Shown here piece by piece: positions 1 through 6,483 of a stretch of 7,666 nucleotides of DNA; within the stretch, counting starts at the first letter, position 1; every line of letters begins with the position of its first letter. Under the pieces are notes generated by a model that did no database searches, was not told where the DNA came from, and saw only the letters and a list, made by a program, of their open reading frames with translations. The DNA comes from an uncultured Desulfovibrionaceae bacterium (GTDB lineage Bacteria; Desulfobacterota; Desulfovibrionia; Desulfovibrionales; Desulfovibrionaceae). Location: contig CAMTOM010000060.1 in assembly GCA_947074125.1 (NCBI GenBank), forward strand, positions 1 through 7,666, read 5' to 3'. A program made the translations under genes and the position numbers.

Positions 1-269
1 GAGTATGTGTATTCATGTCGGTTTGAGATTCCTGCAACCAATATTTTTGCAGTGTAGAACAAGGATGCGCTGCTTTCAAGTGAATCATCTATTAAAGAAA
101 AACTTGAAGATACGCATACGGTGTTCTCCGCCCTGTCAGAGATGAACGGCGTTAGTACGTGTATGAGTGGTGTGTAGAGAAATGATGTGCGCAAGACCGT
201 GTCTGAAGAATGTATAGGGGGGTATACTGTGATATGGGTAACGTAGTAGGGGCTGCTTTTCGCGTTTTG
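1..269. other. Gene-free left flank, possibly a degraded coding remnant
   Basis: I see no intact gene here. The + strand frame starting at base 1 reads as protein-like text but is broken by TAG codons at 55-57, 175-177, 244-246 and 247-249. The stretch between the first two (39 codons, containing KEKLEDTHTVFSALSEMNG) looks like an amphipathic helix, but I do not recognise a family and there is no clear start or ribosome binding site. A second + frame, with ATG at 5-7, is open to a TGA at 143-145 and encodes a basic, Cys-rich 46-residue peptide that looks spurious. A small hairpin, GTATA / TATAC around a G6 loop, lies at 212-227. The region may be the decayed end of a gene to the left, or simply intergenic. 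Confidence 0.3.
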
Positions 270-270
270 G

Positions 271-321
271 AAAAAAGACATGAGGAAGGAGAATGGCTTG
301 GAGGACACTTCCTTCCTCATG
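271..321 (-). terminator. Intrinsic terminator of the recJ operon
   Basis: On the minus strand a perfect 12-bp stem, CATGAGGAAGGA (321-310) pairing with TCCTTCCTCATG (290-279), encloses a 19-base loop. The strand continues as TC and then six T residues (276-271). This is the usual layout of a Rho-independent terminator, apart from the rather long loop. It starts 18 bases beyond the stop codon of the last minus-strand gene. On the + strand the hairpin is not followed by a T-run, so it is directional. Confidence 0.85.
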
Positions 322-338
322 GATATGCTAAGAATTTG

Positions 339-818
339 TTATGAAAAAAATCTGACGAGCAGCCAGGATCCTCCCCAGACAGCGATACGGACAAGCCAGG
401 GGTTAAGCCAGACACCTTTGAGGAATCCGCGCCATTTTAAGGCAAAGCCCATAATGCTGCCAATAGTGTAGAAAAAAAGGAAACCGATGGCTCCCAAAAA
501 TCCATATGAGAAAGCCGCAGCCAGAGTAAGAGCCAGTGTTATGAAAGGGGGAAGAAGGAGTAAGCGTGCATTGGGCGTTTCTGTGAGATTCCCAAATTGT
601 ATGAAAGAATATTGCACTTGACCAGAATCGCTGTTTTGCGATGTGGAAAAAGGGTTGTTATCAAAGGGGGAATGGCGGGTATTGTGTATGACTTCCGGTT
701 GTATGGGCTGTTGTGTTTTTTCTGTGGGTGTTGTTTTCTGCGCCGTATGGGCGTCAGAACAGTGTGGACAGGGAGATGTTTGTGAACCCTGTTCTCTGTG
801 GCAGTGTGGGCAGATCAT
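339..818 (-). CDS. Zinc-ribbon membrane protein of unknown function
   Basis: A 159-residue protein in three parts. The N-terminus carries two CPHC knuckles (Cys3, Cys6, Cys17, Cys20), a typical zinc-ribbon spacing. Residues about 22-75 are polar and rich in Thr, Gln, Ser and Asn, likely disordered. The C-terminal half (about 85-158) is strongly hydrophobic, with perhaps three membrane segments (about 85-107, 108-128, 138-158). There is no signal peptide, so the ribbon probably faces the cytoplasm. The ATG overlaps the recJ stop as ATGA, and a GAGG Shine-Dalgarno lies in the recJ 3' end at 824-827, so translation is probably coupled to recJ. It is the last gene before the terminator. Similar ribbon-linker-membrane layouts occur in many unrelated bacterial proteins. 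I do not recognise a specific family and assign no function. Confidence 0.8.
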   Translation of the reverse strand: MICPHCHREQGSQTSPCPHCSDAHTAQKTTPTEKTQQPIQPEVIHNTRHSPFDNNPFSTSQNSDSGQVQYSFIQFGNLTETPNARLLLLPPFITLALTLAAAFSYGFLGAIGFLFFYTIGSIMGFALKWRGFLKGVWLNPWLVRIAVWGGSWLLVRFFS

Positions 819-2563
819 AATGTCCTCGTTGATTTTTGATCAGGGGTGGCAGGTTGCCAATCTCTGATGTGAAGGTCAATGGAGGGAATACCATTGTACA
901 TGTCCAGACGCGGAGAATAGGCTACACGTATTTTTTGACCACACATTTCCGGCGGGAAGGTTGTTGCCTGCCGCCAGGCTTTTGCCTGAAGTGTCCTCTG
1001 GGTACTTTCATCTCGCAGGTGCAGGAGAATATGGTCACTATTGCGCCCAAGGGGACGGCGTTCCTGAATGGTCAGTATGGGTGAAGCGAATACGGGTTCA
1101 GCATTTCCCGGGCCAAAAGGCTGCAACATTTCTAGCTCTTTTACAAATGCCATTGAACCAGCATGGGAAAAATCAAGTTCTCCTTCAAGAAGGAGTTGTT
1201 CTTGTGGTGGCGTATTGCCAAAAAAGCTTTGTACGCAAGCATCAAATGCATCAGTAAATGAGAGAAGTTTTTCTGGCGCAAGACGTAATCCTGCTGCCAT
1301 ACGGTGTCCTCCAAAACTGAGCATGTGTGCCTGTATTTCTGTCAGAGTTGCGTGAAGGTGGAATTCTCCAAAAGAACGCCCCGAACCTTTGAGCGTGTTG
1401 TTATCATCGCATACAATAAAGGTTGGGCGGGAGAACTCTTCTGCAATGCGTGAGGCGACAATACCGATAATACCAGAATGCCATTGGGGGCTATGGAGCA
1501 CAAGTCCCATACGTCCTTGTGTGATGTGGTTTTGTGCCTGTTCTTTTGCCTCTTCAAAAATACGCTCTTCTTCCTGACGCCGTTCGGTATTGAGGGTATC
1601 CAGTTGTTCTGCGAGGGGGAGCGCTTTTGCTATTGTGGGAGAACGTAAAAGGTGCAGCGCAAGCGAAGCATGTCCCATACGTCCTGCGGCATTGATACGT
1701 GGCGCAAGGCGAAAGGAAACCTGTCCACTGCTGAGGGGGGCATTTTCTTCAATGCCACTCACTTTTTTGAGGGCTGCCATGCCAGGGCGGGCTGCGTTGG
1801 CGATGGCGCGCAGACCACCTTTTACCAAAAGACGGTTCTCTCCAGAAAGGCGGACAATATCAGCCAGTGTTCCCAATGCTACAAGGTCAAGTACGGCATC
1901 CATCTTGTAACGTACACCAGTGTGCTCTGTGAGAAGAGGGTTGAGTGCCGCCATCAGGAAAAAAGCAACCCCGACACCTGCAAGGTGGACACAGGGGCTT
2001 TGCTCAGGATCAAGGCGCGGATTGCAAATGGCATGTGCCGGAGGCAGTTCACTGGGGGGTAAATGGTGGTCAGACAATACAACAGTCATTCCCAATTCCC
2101 GTGCCCGTGCAATCGCCGCAACGTCAGAGATGCCACAGTCAACGGTCAGGAGTATTTCAGCTCCCTGTGCTGCGAGCATTTCAATGGCGGGAATATTGAG
2201 ACCATAGCCTTCACTATGCCTGTCTGGAAGGTGCCAGAGCGCCTCTATATGATGCGCTTCGAGCACATCCAGTACCAAAGTGGTAGCTGTGATGCCATCA
2301 ACATCATAATCTCCCCAAACGGCGAGCTTTTTTCCTGCACACAATGCTTGTGCCAGTATTTGTGCGGCTTCGGGGAAACCTGGCCATTGCTGGGGGGGAG
2401 TGAGGTGACGCAGACTGGCGGTAAGAAAGTTTTCCAGATCATGATATTCTGTGAATCCACGTCCCCATAAAATAGAGAGAAGCGTCTGAGAAACCTGGAG
2501 CTTCTCAGCGAGTGAATTATCGGGAAGAGAGGGGGGGGAGGGACGAAAATTCCAGGTTTTCAT
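815..2563 (-). CDS. recJ: Single-stranded-DNA-specific exonuclease RecJ
   Basis: RecJ degrades single-stranded DNA 5' to 3' in recombination (RecFOR pathway), mismatch repair and base-excision repair, in the cytoplasm. The 582 residues match the usual length (about 560-590). The DHH-family motifs are all visible in order: DYDVDG (85-90), VDCG (141-144), SDHH (164-167), CNPR (180-183), AGVGVAF (195-201) and ALGTLADIV (229-237). The DHHA1 part follows with RINAAGR (289-295), WHSGIIGIVASR (361-372), GSGRS (393-397) and GGHRMAAG (418-425), then a C-terminal OB-type domain. The aspartates and histidines expected to bind Mn/Mg are present, so it should be active. The start overlaps the stop of the TPR gene (ATGA) and has no clear Shine-Dalgarno, which implies translational coupling. 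A C8 tract covers codons 9-11. Identification is firm. Confidence 0.97.
   Translation of the reverse strand: MKTWNFRPSPPSLPDNSLAEKLQVSQTLLSILWGRGFTEYHDLENFLTASLRHLTPPQQWPGFPEAAQILAQALCAGKKLAVWGDYDVDGITATTLVLDVLEAHHIEALWHLPDRHSEGYGLNIPAIEMLAAQGAEILLTVDCGISDVAAIARARELGMTVVLSDHHLPPSELPPAHAICNPRLDPEQSPCVHLAGVGVAFFLMAALNPLLTEHTGVRYKMDAVLDLVALGTLADIVRLSGENRLLVKGGLRAIANAARPGMAALKKVSGIEENAPLSSGQVSFRLAPRINAAGRMGHASLALHLLRSPTIAKALPLAEQLDTLNTERRQEEERIFEEAKEQAQNHITQGRMGLVLHSPQWHSGIIGIVASRIAEEFSRPTFIVCDDNNTLKGSGRSFGEFHLHATLTEIQAHMLSFGGHRMAAGLRLAPEKLLSFTDAFDACVQSFFGNTPPQEQLLLEGELDFSHAGSMAFVKELEMLQPFGPGNAEPVFASPILTIQERRPLGRNSDHILLHLRDESTQRTLQAKAWRQATTFPPEMCGQKIRVAYSPRLDMYNGIPSIDLHIRDWQPATPDQKSTRTL
2531..2538 (-). 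repeat. C8 homopolymer tract at the start of recJ
   Basis: On the coding strand eight consecutive C residues lie in codons 9-11 of recJ (Ser-Pro-Pro). The tract is in frame here. A one-base slip would shift the frame and stop RecJ near its N-terminus. Shorter C7 runs occur further into recJ (2392-2398) and in gmk (4532-4538). No phase variation can be shown from one sequence. Confidence 0.9.
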
Positions 2564-3438
2564 AGCGTCACAGTATCACTGGCAAGGTGTTGTAGTTGTG
2601 TGGCAGCCCTCTCTGAAAAGCGAGCTGGAATAAGATTGTGTTCCCGTAACCAGAGCAGGAATTGCAACGCGCCATCGTGCTGTGATTCCAGGTCGAGACA
2701 TATAAAGATATGACGCAGACAGGGTTCTGTCAGCCCCTGTTCCAGATGAACTCGTGCCAAACCGAGGTGGAAGGCTATTTCTTGAGGGTGACGTTGCAAG
2801 GCATGACGGTAAAGAGCCACAGCTTGTGGAAAATATTTTTGTTCGCGTAATGCTGTGGCAAAATTTTCGACAAAGGGGCGATATTCCTCATCCCATAGCG
2901 CTATATTACGGAGCAAACGGCGTAAGACTCTGTTGATACCGTCTGTTTCTGCACGGTGGATGAAACAGAGGGCAAGTCCCAAGAGGGCAGGGATATTGTC
3001 ATTATCCAGCTCAAGAGCCTGCTGGTAGGCAAATGCAGCAGTAAAATATTCTTTTTCTGCACTATGTGTTTCGCCATCGTGGAGATAGGTACGCAATTTC
3101 TCCTGACGTGGTTTGACAATTGTCTGATAAATATTTTCTTCGGGCGTAAAACTTTGCTGGAATGTTTCTGCATCAACATCCTGTCTGATGTTTTTCGGGA
3201 AAAAATGTTGACTGAGCAGGCGAGCCGTGTACCTGTTTTCATCCTGCTCTACAAACCAGTACGTTTTTTGAGGTTGAAGAGCAGGAGTTTTTTCTGAAGC
3301 AGGATTTTTTGCGAGGGAGGATGGGCGTGATTCCAGGAAAGAAGAAGGCGTGGAATAGACGCCGCAAGGTGTTTTTGTAGCTTTTAGCGTAGTGTACAAA
3401 AGCGTGGGATTGCCCAATGGAGAGAAAGGATTCAGCAT
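2560..3438 (-). CDS. Tetratricopeptide-repeat protein, function unknown
   Basis: A 292-residue protein. Residues 1-55 are rich in Pro, Ser and Thr and probably disordered, followed by a short aromatic stretch (KTYWFVEQDENRY, 58-70). The remainder is mainly alpha-helical and contains TPR-like helices. The clearest are at about 128-161 (AFAYQQALELDND followed by PALLGLAL), 194-227 (EQKYFPQAVALYRHALQRHPQE) and 228-262. TPRs generally mediate protein-protein contacts. There is no signal peptide and no membrane segment, so it is likely cytoplasmic. The gene lies 32 bases after pyrF and has only a weak AGAG ribosome site. Its TGA overlaps the recJ ATG, and recJ lacks its own Shine-Dalgarno, so this gene is positioned to set recJ translation. 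A role with RecJ is an inference from location only. Confidence 0.85.
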   Translation of the reverse strand: MLNPFSPLGNPTLLYTTLKATKTPCGVYSTPSSFLESRPSSLAKNPASEKTPALQPQKTYWFVEQDENRYTARLLSQHFFPKNIRQDVDAETFQQSFTPEENIYQTIVKPRQEKLRTYLHDGETHSAEKEYFTAAFAYQQALELDNDNIPALLGLALCFIHRAETDGINRVLRRLLRNIALWDEEYRPFVENFATALREQKYFPQAVALYRHALQRHPQEIAFHLGLARVHLEQGLTEPCLRHIFICLDLESQHDGALQFLLWLREHNLIPARFSERAATQLQHLASDTVTL

Positions 3439-3470
3439 GGATGCTCTTTCTTTGGTATACTGTTACTTGT

Positions 3471-4166
3471 TTAGTTTTGCAGGGTATCCATTTCTGCCAG
3501 AATATTTTGCGCTGCCAGTACGGGATCTTGAGCTTGTGTGATGGGACGACCTACCACAAGAAAATCAGTGCCGGAGAGCATGGCCTGTGCGGGTGTCATA
3601 ATGCGGTGTTGATCATTACCTTCCGTGCCAGCGGGGCGTATGCCTGGTGTCAGGCAGAGGAGATTAGGCCCGCAAGACATCTTTATTGTTGTTACTTCAT
3701 GTCCTGAACAGACAACGCCATCCAGTCCCCATGCGGCAGCCGCATGAGCGAGCTGGACAGTAAATTCATTGATATTTCCTGTATAGCCTGGCAGTTCACC
3801 ATTGTGCATACTGGTGAGAACGGTAACACCAAAGAGAAGAGGTGTATTTTCTGCGTGCTCATCAAGCGCTTCGCGGGCAGCACAGCACATGCGTTCACCT
3901 CCTTGCGTATGTAACGTGAGCATATCCGCTCCCATACGCGCAGCCGCCTGCACAGCACCTCGAACGGTATTGGGAATGTCATAGAGTTTCAGATCAAGAA
4001 AAACTTTAAAACCCATCTTCTTGCAGGCCTTTACCGTCTCCGGACCACCAAGGGTAAAGAGTTCCAAACCAATTTTTACCCAGGGGACAACTCCCTGAAG
4101 TTGTTGTGCGAGTGTGAGACCTTGAGTGATATCCGGAGTATCAAGAGCAACGATCAGCTCTGCCAT
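3471..4166 (-). CDS. pyrF: Orotidine 5'-phosphate decarboxylase
   Basis: Decarboxylates orotidine monophosphate to UMP, the last step of de novo pyrimidine synthesis, in the cytoplasm. At 231 residues it has the length of the short bacterial type. Landmarks: ALDTPD near the N-terminus (7-12), KIGLELF (31-37), the catalytic DLKLYDIPNT (58-67) with Asp58, Lys60 and Asp63 as the charged network, LHTQGGERM (85-93), TPGIRPAG (173-180, phosphate-side loop with Arg177) and VVGRPIT (204-210, phosphate-binding Arg207). Nothing essential is missing. The ATG lies two bases after the gmk stop, with an AGGAG motif about ten bases upstream, inside the gmk 3' end. Its place next to gmk puts one enzyme each of purine and pyrimidine nucleotide supply on the same transcript. 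Confidence 0.97.
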   Translation of the reverse strand: MAELIVALDTPDITQGLTLAQQLQGVVPWVKIGLELFTLGGPETVKACKKMGFKVFLDLKLYDIPNTVRGAVQAAARMGADMLTLHTQGGERMCCAAREALDEHAENTPLLFGVTVLTSMHNGELPGYTGNINEFTVQLAHAAAAWGLDGVVCSGHEVTTIKMSCGPNLLCLTPGIRPAGTEGNDQHRIMTPAQAMLSGTDFLVVGRPITQAQDPVLAAQNILAEMDTLQN

Positions 4167-4168
4167 AA

Positions 4169-4798
4169 TTATTTCTCTCCTGTTGTTTCATTGAGAAGCC
4201 TGTGTACGCGCTGCGGACAAAGTCGGGGGGCGAGTGTTGCTGCCATGTAGGTGGCGCGCAGCTCTGCGTAGGCGGTATCAAGATCATCATTGATAATCCA
4301 GTGAGTATACCAGTGTGCTTCCTGCAATTCCCGACGGGCACTGGCAAGGCGTTTTGCAATAATTTCTTCAGAGTCTTTGCCGCGTGTGTGCAGGCGATGT
4401 GCGAGTGTGGGCAGTGAGGGAGGCAGAATAAAAATACAAAGCGCTTCTGGAATGGTGAGGTGTAACTGGGCAGCGCCCTGAACATCAATTTCAAAGAGAA
4501 CATCGCGCCCCTGTGCGAGCATTTCTCTTGTGGGGGGGAGTGGTGAGCCATAGTAATTGCCATAGACTTCAGCCCATTCTGCAAAATATCCGGTATCGCG
4601 GCGCGCTTCAAAATCTTCTTTGCTCAAAAAAGTGTAGTCCTGCCCGTCGATTTCACCTTCGCGTGGGGGACGTGTCGTGCAGGAGAGAGAATAGCCAATA
4701 TTGGGGAATTCTTCCAGAAGGCGTTTGACAAGCGTTGTCTTGCCTGTTCCTGATGGAGCGCTGATGACAAGGACAATGCCCGCGCGTGGCGTATTCAT
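4169..4798 (-). CDS. gmk: Guanylate kinase
   Basis: Phosphorylates GMP (and dGMP) to GDP with ATP, an essential step of purine salvage and synthesis and of guanine nucleotide supply. It is 209 residues, the normal length. Motifs: P-loop SAPSGTGKTT (13-22); the GMP-binding segment SCTTRPPREGEIDGQDY (39-55) and YGNYYGSP (79-86); EIDVQGA (103-109); the lid region around RLHTRGKDSEE (135-145); and the late AxxELxxA segment (157-179). The ATG overlaps the stop of the DUF370 gene (ATGA). A full AGGAGG Shine-Dalgarno sits seven bases upstream at 4806-4811, within the end of that gene, the strongest ribosome site in the operon. A C7 run falls in codons 87-89. The order yicC, remA, gmk is a widely conserved bacterial block. 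Confidence 0.97.
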   Translation of the reverse strand: MNTPRAGIVLVISAPSGTGKTTLVKRLLEEFPNIGYSLSCTTRPPREGEIDGQDYTFLSKEDFEARRDTGYFAEWAEVYGNYYGSPLPPTREMLAQGRDVLFEIDVQGAAQLHLTIPEALCIFILPPSLPTLAHRLHTRGKDSEEIIAKRLASARRELQEAHWYTHWIINDDLDTAYAELRATYMAATLAPRLCPQRVHRLLNETTGEK

Positions 4799-5049
4799 GA
4801 ATCTTCCTCCTGAGAGAAGCGCTGGCGGATGGTCTCCGGCTGGATGGATGAAAGAATAATATGGTTTGAATCTGTTACCATAATGGATCTTGTTTTTCGA
4901 CCCTGAGTGGCGTCCACAAGCCGACCTTCTGCCCTGGCTTCCTCACGCAGACGTTTCATGGGCGAAGATGCAGGATTGACAATAAGAACAACACGCTCGC
5001 CAAGAACATAGTTGCCCAGACCGATATTGATAAGACGTTGCTTTTGCAT
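4795..5049 (-). CDS. DUF370 / RemA-family regulatory protein
   Basis: An 84-residue protein matching the DUF370 (UPF0296, RemA-like) family in length and pattern: INIGLGNYVLGERVVLIVNP (7-26), SSPMKRLREEAR (28-39), LVDATQGRKTRS (44-55) and ILSSIQPETI (65-74). In Bacillus subtilis RemA is a DNA-binding activator of biofilm matrix and osmoprotection genes, acting as a ring-forming oligomer with surface arginines. Conserved basic positions remain here (Arg19, Arg51, Arg54). Outside Firmicutes its role is largely unknown, so matrix control should not be assumed here. It begins six bases after yicC with a weak AAGG site and overlaps gmk by four bases. The conserved pairing with yicC and gmk supports the family call. 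Confidence 0.92.
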   Translation of the reverse strand: MQKQRLINIGLGNYVLGERVVLIVNPASSPMKRLREEARAEGRLVDATQGRKTRSIMVTDSNHIILSSIQPETIRQRFSQEEDS

Positions 5050-5055
5050 GATACC

Positions 5056-5937
5056 TTATTCGATGTTTTGTACCTGTTCCCGACACTTTTCCAGTTCGTT
5101 CTTAAAGTCCACAACAAGGCGTGAAAGCTGCACATCAGGGAGCTTGTTGCCACAGGTATTGATTTCTCGGAAACACTCTTGCAGCGTGAAGTCAAGGCGG
5201 CGTCCCGCATCTTTGCCCTGACTGAGCAGTTCGCGCAGACGTTCCAGGTGGGTATGCAAGCGTGTGAGTTCTTCACTCACATCCAGCCGGTCTGTCAGAA
5301 TAACGATTTCTTGCAGGAAGCGGGATTCTTCCAGCTCTGTGCTGAATTGGCGCAATCCTTCTGACAGACGGGTATGCAGGGCTTCAGTACGTTCTTCGCG
5401 GATTTCCGGAGCGCGTTCTTCGATGCAGCCGACCCATTCTTCCATACGCAAGATGCGGGCAGTGATGTCTGCTGCCAGAGCGCGTCCTTCGCGTATACGC
5501 GATTCATTCCAGTCTTCCAGAGCGGCTGTCAGACCTTGTGCCAGCCTTTCGGGGAGGTCATCGTCCCGATCTTCGGTATTGTCTGTCCAGAGAAAAGAAA
5601 GTGAAAGCAAAGAATTGTAATCAGGAAGAAAGGTTTCACCGCGAGCAGCAGCAAGATCATGGAGCGCGCCCAGCATGGCGGAGGCTTGTGGGGCATCAAA
5701 GAGAGGAGCCGGAACACTGTCTGCATCATAACGTAATGTCAGACTGATATCCATGCGCCCTCGTCCGGCAAAACGGCGTACCACCTTTTCCAAATGCGGT
5801 TCAAAGTTGCGAACGGCAAGAGGAAGGCGCCATTTAAGATCAAGATGGCGGCTATTAACGCTTTTTATTTCCCATTGCTGGGTCAGTCCGGCGTTTTCTA
5901 TAAGACAGCGACCAAAACCAGTCATACTGCAAAGCAT
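5056..5937 (-). CDS. yicC: YicC/YloC-family endoribonuclease
   Basis: A 293-residue protein of normal length for this family. Both halves are present. The YicC N-terminal domain opens with SMTGFGR (4-10), SVNSRHLDLKWRLP (26-39) and GRGRMD (58-63). The DUF1732 C-terminal domain has DRLDVSEELTRLHTHL (216-231), GRRLDFTLQECFREINTCGN (245-264) and ends REQVQNIE (286-293), the family's usual last residues. E. coli YicC and B. subtilis YloC have been reported to act as RNA endonucleases, with E. coli YicC linked to small RNA decay. The same activity here is inferred from family. The ATG is preceded by GGAGGA nine bases upstream (5947-5952). It is the first gene of the operon, with a candidate promoter about 35 bases upstream of the start. 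Confidence 0.95.
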   Translation of the reverse strand: MLCSMTGFGRCLIENAGLTQQWEIKSVNSRHLDLKWRLPLAVRNFEPHLEKVVRRFAGRGRMDISLTLRYDADSVPAPLFDAPQASAMLGALHDLAAARGETFLPDYNSLLSLSFLWTDNTEDRDDDLPERLAQGLTAALEDWNESRIREGRALAADITARILRMEEWVGCIEERAPEIREERTEALHTRLSEGLRQFSTELEESRFLQEIVILTDRLDVSEELTRLHTHLERLRELLSQGKDAGRRLDFTLQECFREINTCGNKLPDVQLSRLVVDFKNELEKCREQVQNIE

Positions 5938-5973
5938 GTGCGTCTTTCCTCCATTCTTCAGGATGTTTTTTTG

Positions 5974-6002
5974 AATTTAGGGAAAGGAAAAGGTAATTGC
6001 AA
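5974..6002 (-). promoter_or_regulatory. Candidate sigma-70 promoter for the yicC-recJ operon
   Basis: On the minus strand TTGCAA (6002-5997) and TAAATT (5979-5974) are separated by exactly 17 bases. Each box matches four of six consensus positions. Transcription would start near 5967, leaving a leader of about 30 bases that contains the yicC ribosome site. A second TTGCAA lies ten bases further upstream (6007-6012). The match is moderate and untested. Confidence 0.4.
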
Positions 6003-6076
6003 GCTGTTGCAACGCAGACGAAAGCGTATGTGTTGCCATAAAGGTATAAGCCTTAATGTATAAAGCGAATCTTTTC

Positions 6077-6367
6077 CTATTCGGCAGAGCCACATGGTGA
6101 GGCTCCACCACACCCGCCCGTTCCTGAAGGACATGTGGCGCAGGGATTGGCTCCAGCACTTCCCATCGCCATTTTCTGGGCAAGCGGATGTACGGCACCT
6201 GGTTTAACAGGATAGGGGAAAGCGCCAGTCTTGAGAGGGCTTGGAATACTCATTTGTCGTGTGGTGTTTTGGCTGCCGCACTGGGGGCATGTGGGATTGT
6301 TCCCATCCCGTACCAATTCTTCAAAGCGGCTCTTGCAAGCTTCGCAGACAAAATCAAACATGGGCAT
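6077..6367 (-). CDS. FmdB-family zinc ribbon protein
   Basis: A 96-residue protein. It opens MPMFDFVCEACKSRFEELV, the typical FmdB/CxxC_CxxC_SSSS pattern. The ribbon uses Cys8, Cys11, Cys27 and Cys30. The middle (40-70) is Pro- and Lys-containing linker. The tail is Gly-rich with four more cysteines (Cys76, Cys79, Cys86, Cys92). Although the frame is open to an ATG at 6436, I start at 6367. The extra 23 residues are unlike the family, and an AGGAG site lies eight bases before the ATG at 6367. The family is named from a putative regulator of formamidase in Methylophilus, but most members have no proven function, and regulation should not be assumed. It is separated from yicC by 139 bases with no evident terminator, so some read-through into the operon is possible. 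Confidence 0.88.
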   Translation of the reverse strand: MPMFDFVCEACKSRFEELVRDGNNPTCPQCGSQNTTRQMSIPSPLKTGAFPYPVKPGAVHPLAQKMAMGSAGANPCATCPSGTGGCGGASPCGSAE

Positions 6368-6375
6368 TGTCAGTT

Positions 6376-6380
6376 CTCCT
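6376..6380 (-). promoter_or_regulatory. Ribosome binding site fixing the FmdB-family start
   Basis: AGGAG on the minus strand, eight bases before the ATG at 6367. No comparable site precedes the upstream in-frame ATG at 6436, so this site decides for the 96-residue product. Confidence 0.75.
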
Positions 6381-6452
6381 GAAAAAATACTGTAGTAAAA
6401 GTAGTTATGGTTTACGGACTGGCAAGATGTGCTCACAATCTATACGAGACCA

Positions 6453-6483
6453 TCCGTGCTGCTACGGTGAATAACAGCACGGA
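6453..6483. repeat. 9-bp perfect palindrome between the flavoprotein and FmdB-family genes
   Basis: TCCGTGCTG (6453-6461) pairs with CAGCACGGA (6475-6483) around a 13-base loop. An outer 5-bp pair, CGAGA (6445-6449) with TCTCG (6493-6497), could extend the structure. It lies 43 bases after the flavoprotein stop and about 85 bases before the FmdB-family start. Neither strand has a T-run after it, so it is not a standard intrinsic terminator. It could be an operator, an RNA structure blocking 3' exonucleases, or a U-poor terminator. Confidence 0.55.

Noticed and set aside
212..227. GTATA / TATAC hairpin with a G6 loop
   Set aside because: A five-pair A+T-rich stem with no T-run and no nearby gene start; too weak to call.
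280..471. 63-codon + strand frame starting inside the terminator hairpin
   Set aside because: Its first part is the terminator stem and its second half is antisense to the zinc-ribbon membrane gene; no ribosome site and no family resemblance.
3439..3470. TATACC in the pyrF-TPR gap as an internal promoter
   Set aside because: No acceptable -35 box at 16-18 bases; the gap is short enough for continuous transcription.
6368..6436. Longer FmdB-family product starting at 6436
   Set aside because: The added 23 residues do not fit the family, and the strong AGGAG site belongs to the ATG at 6367.
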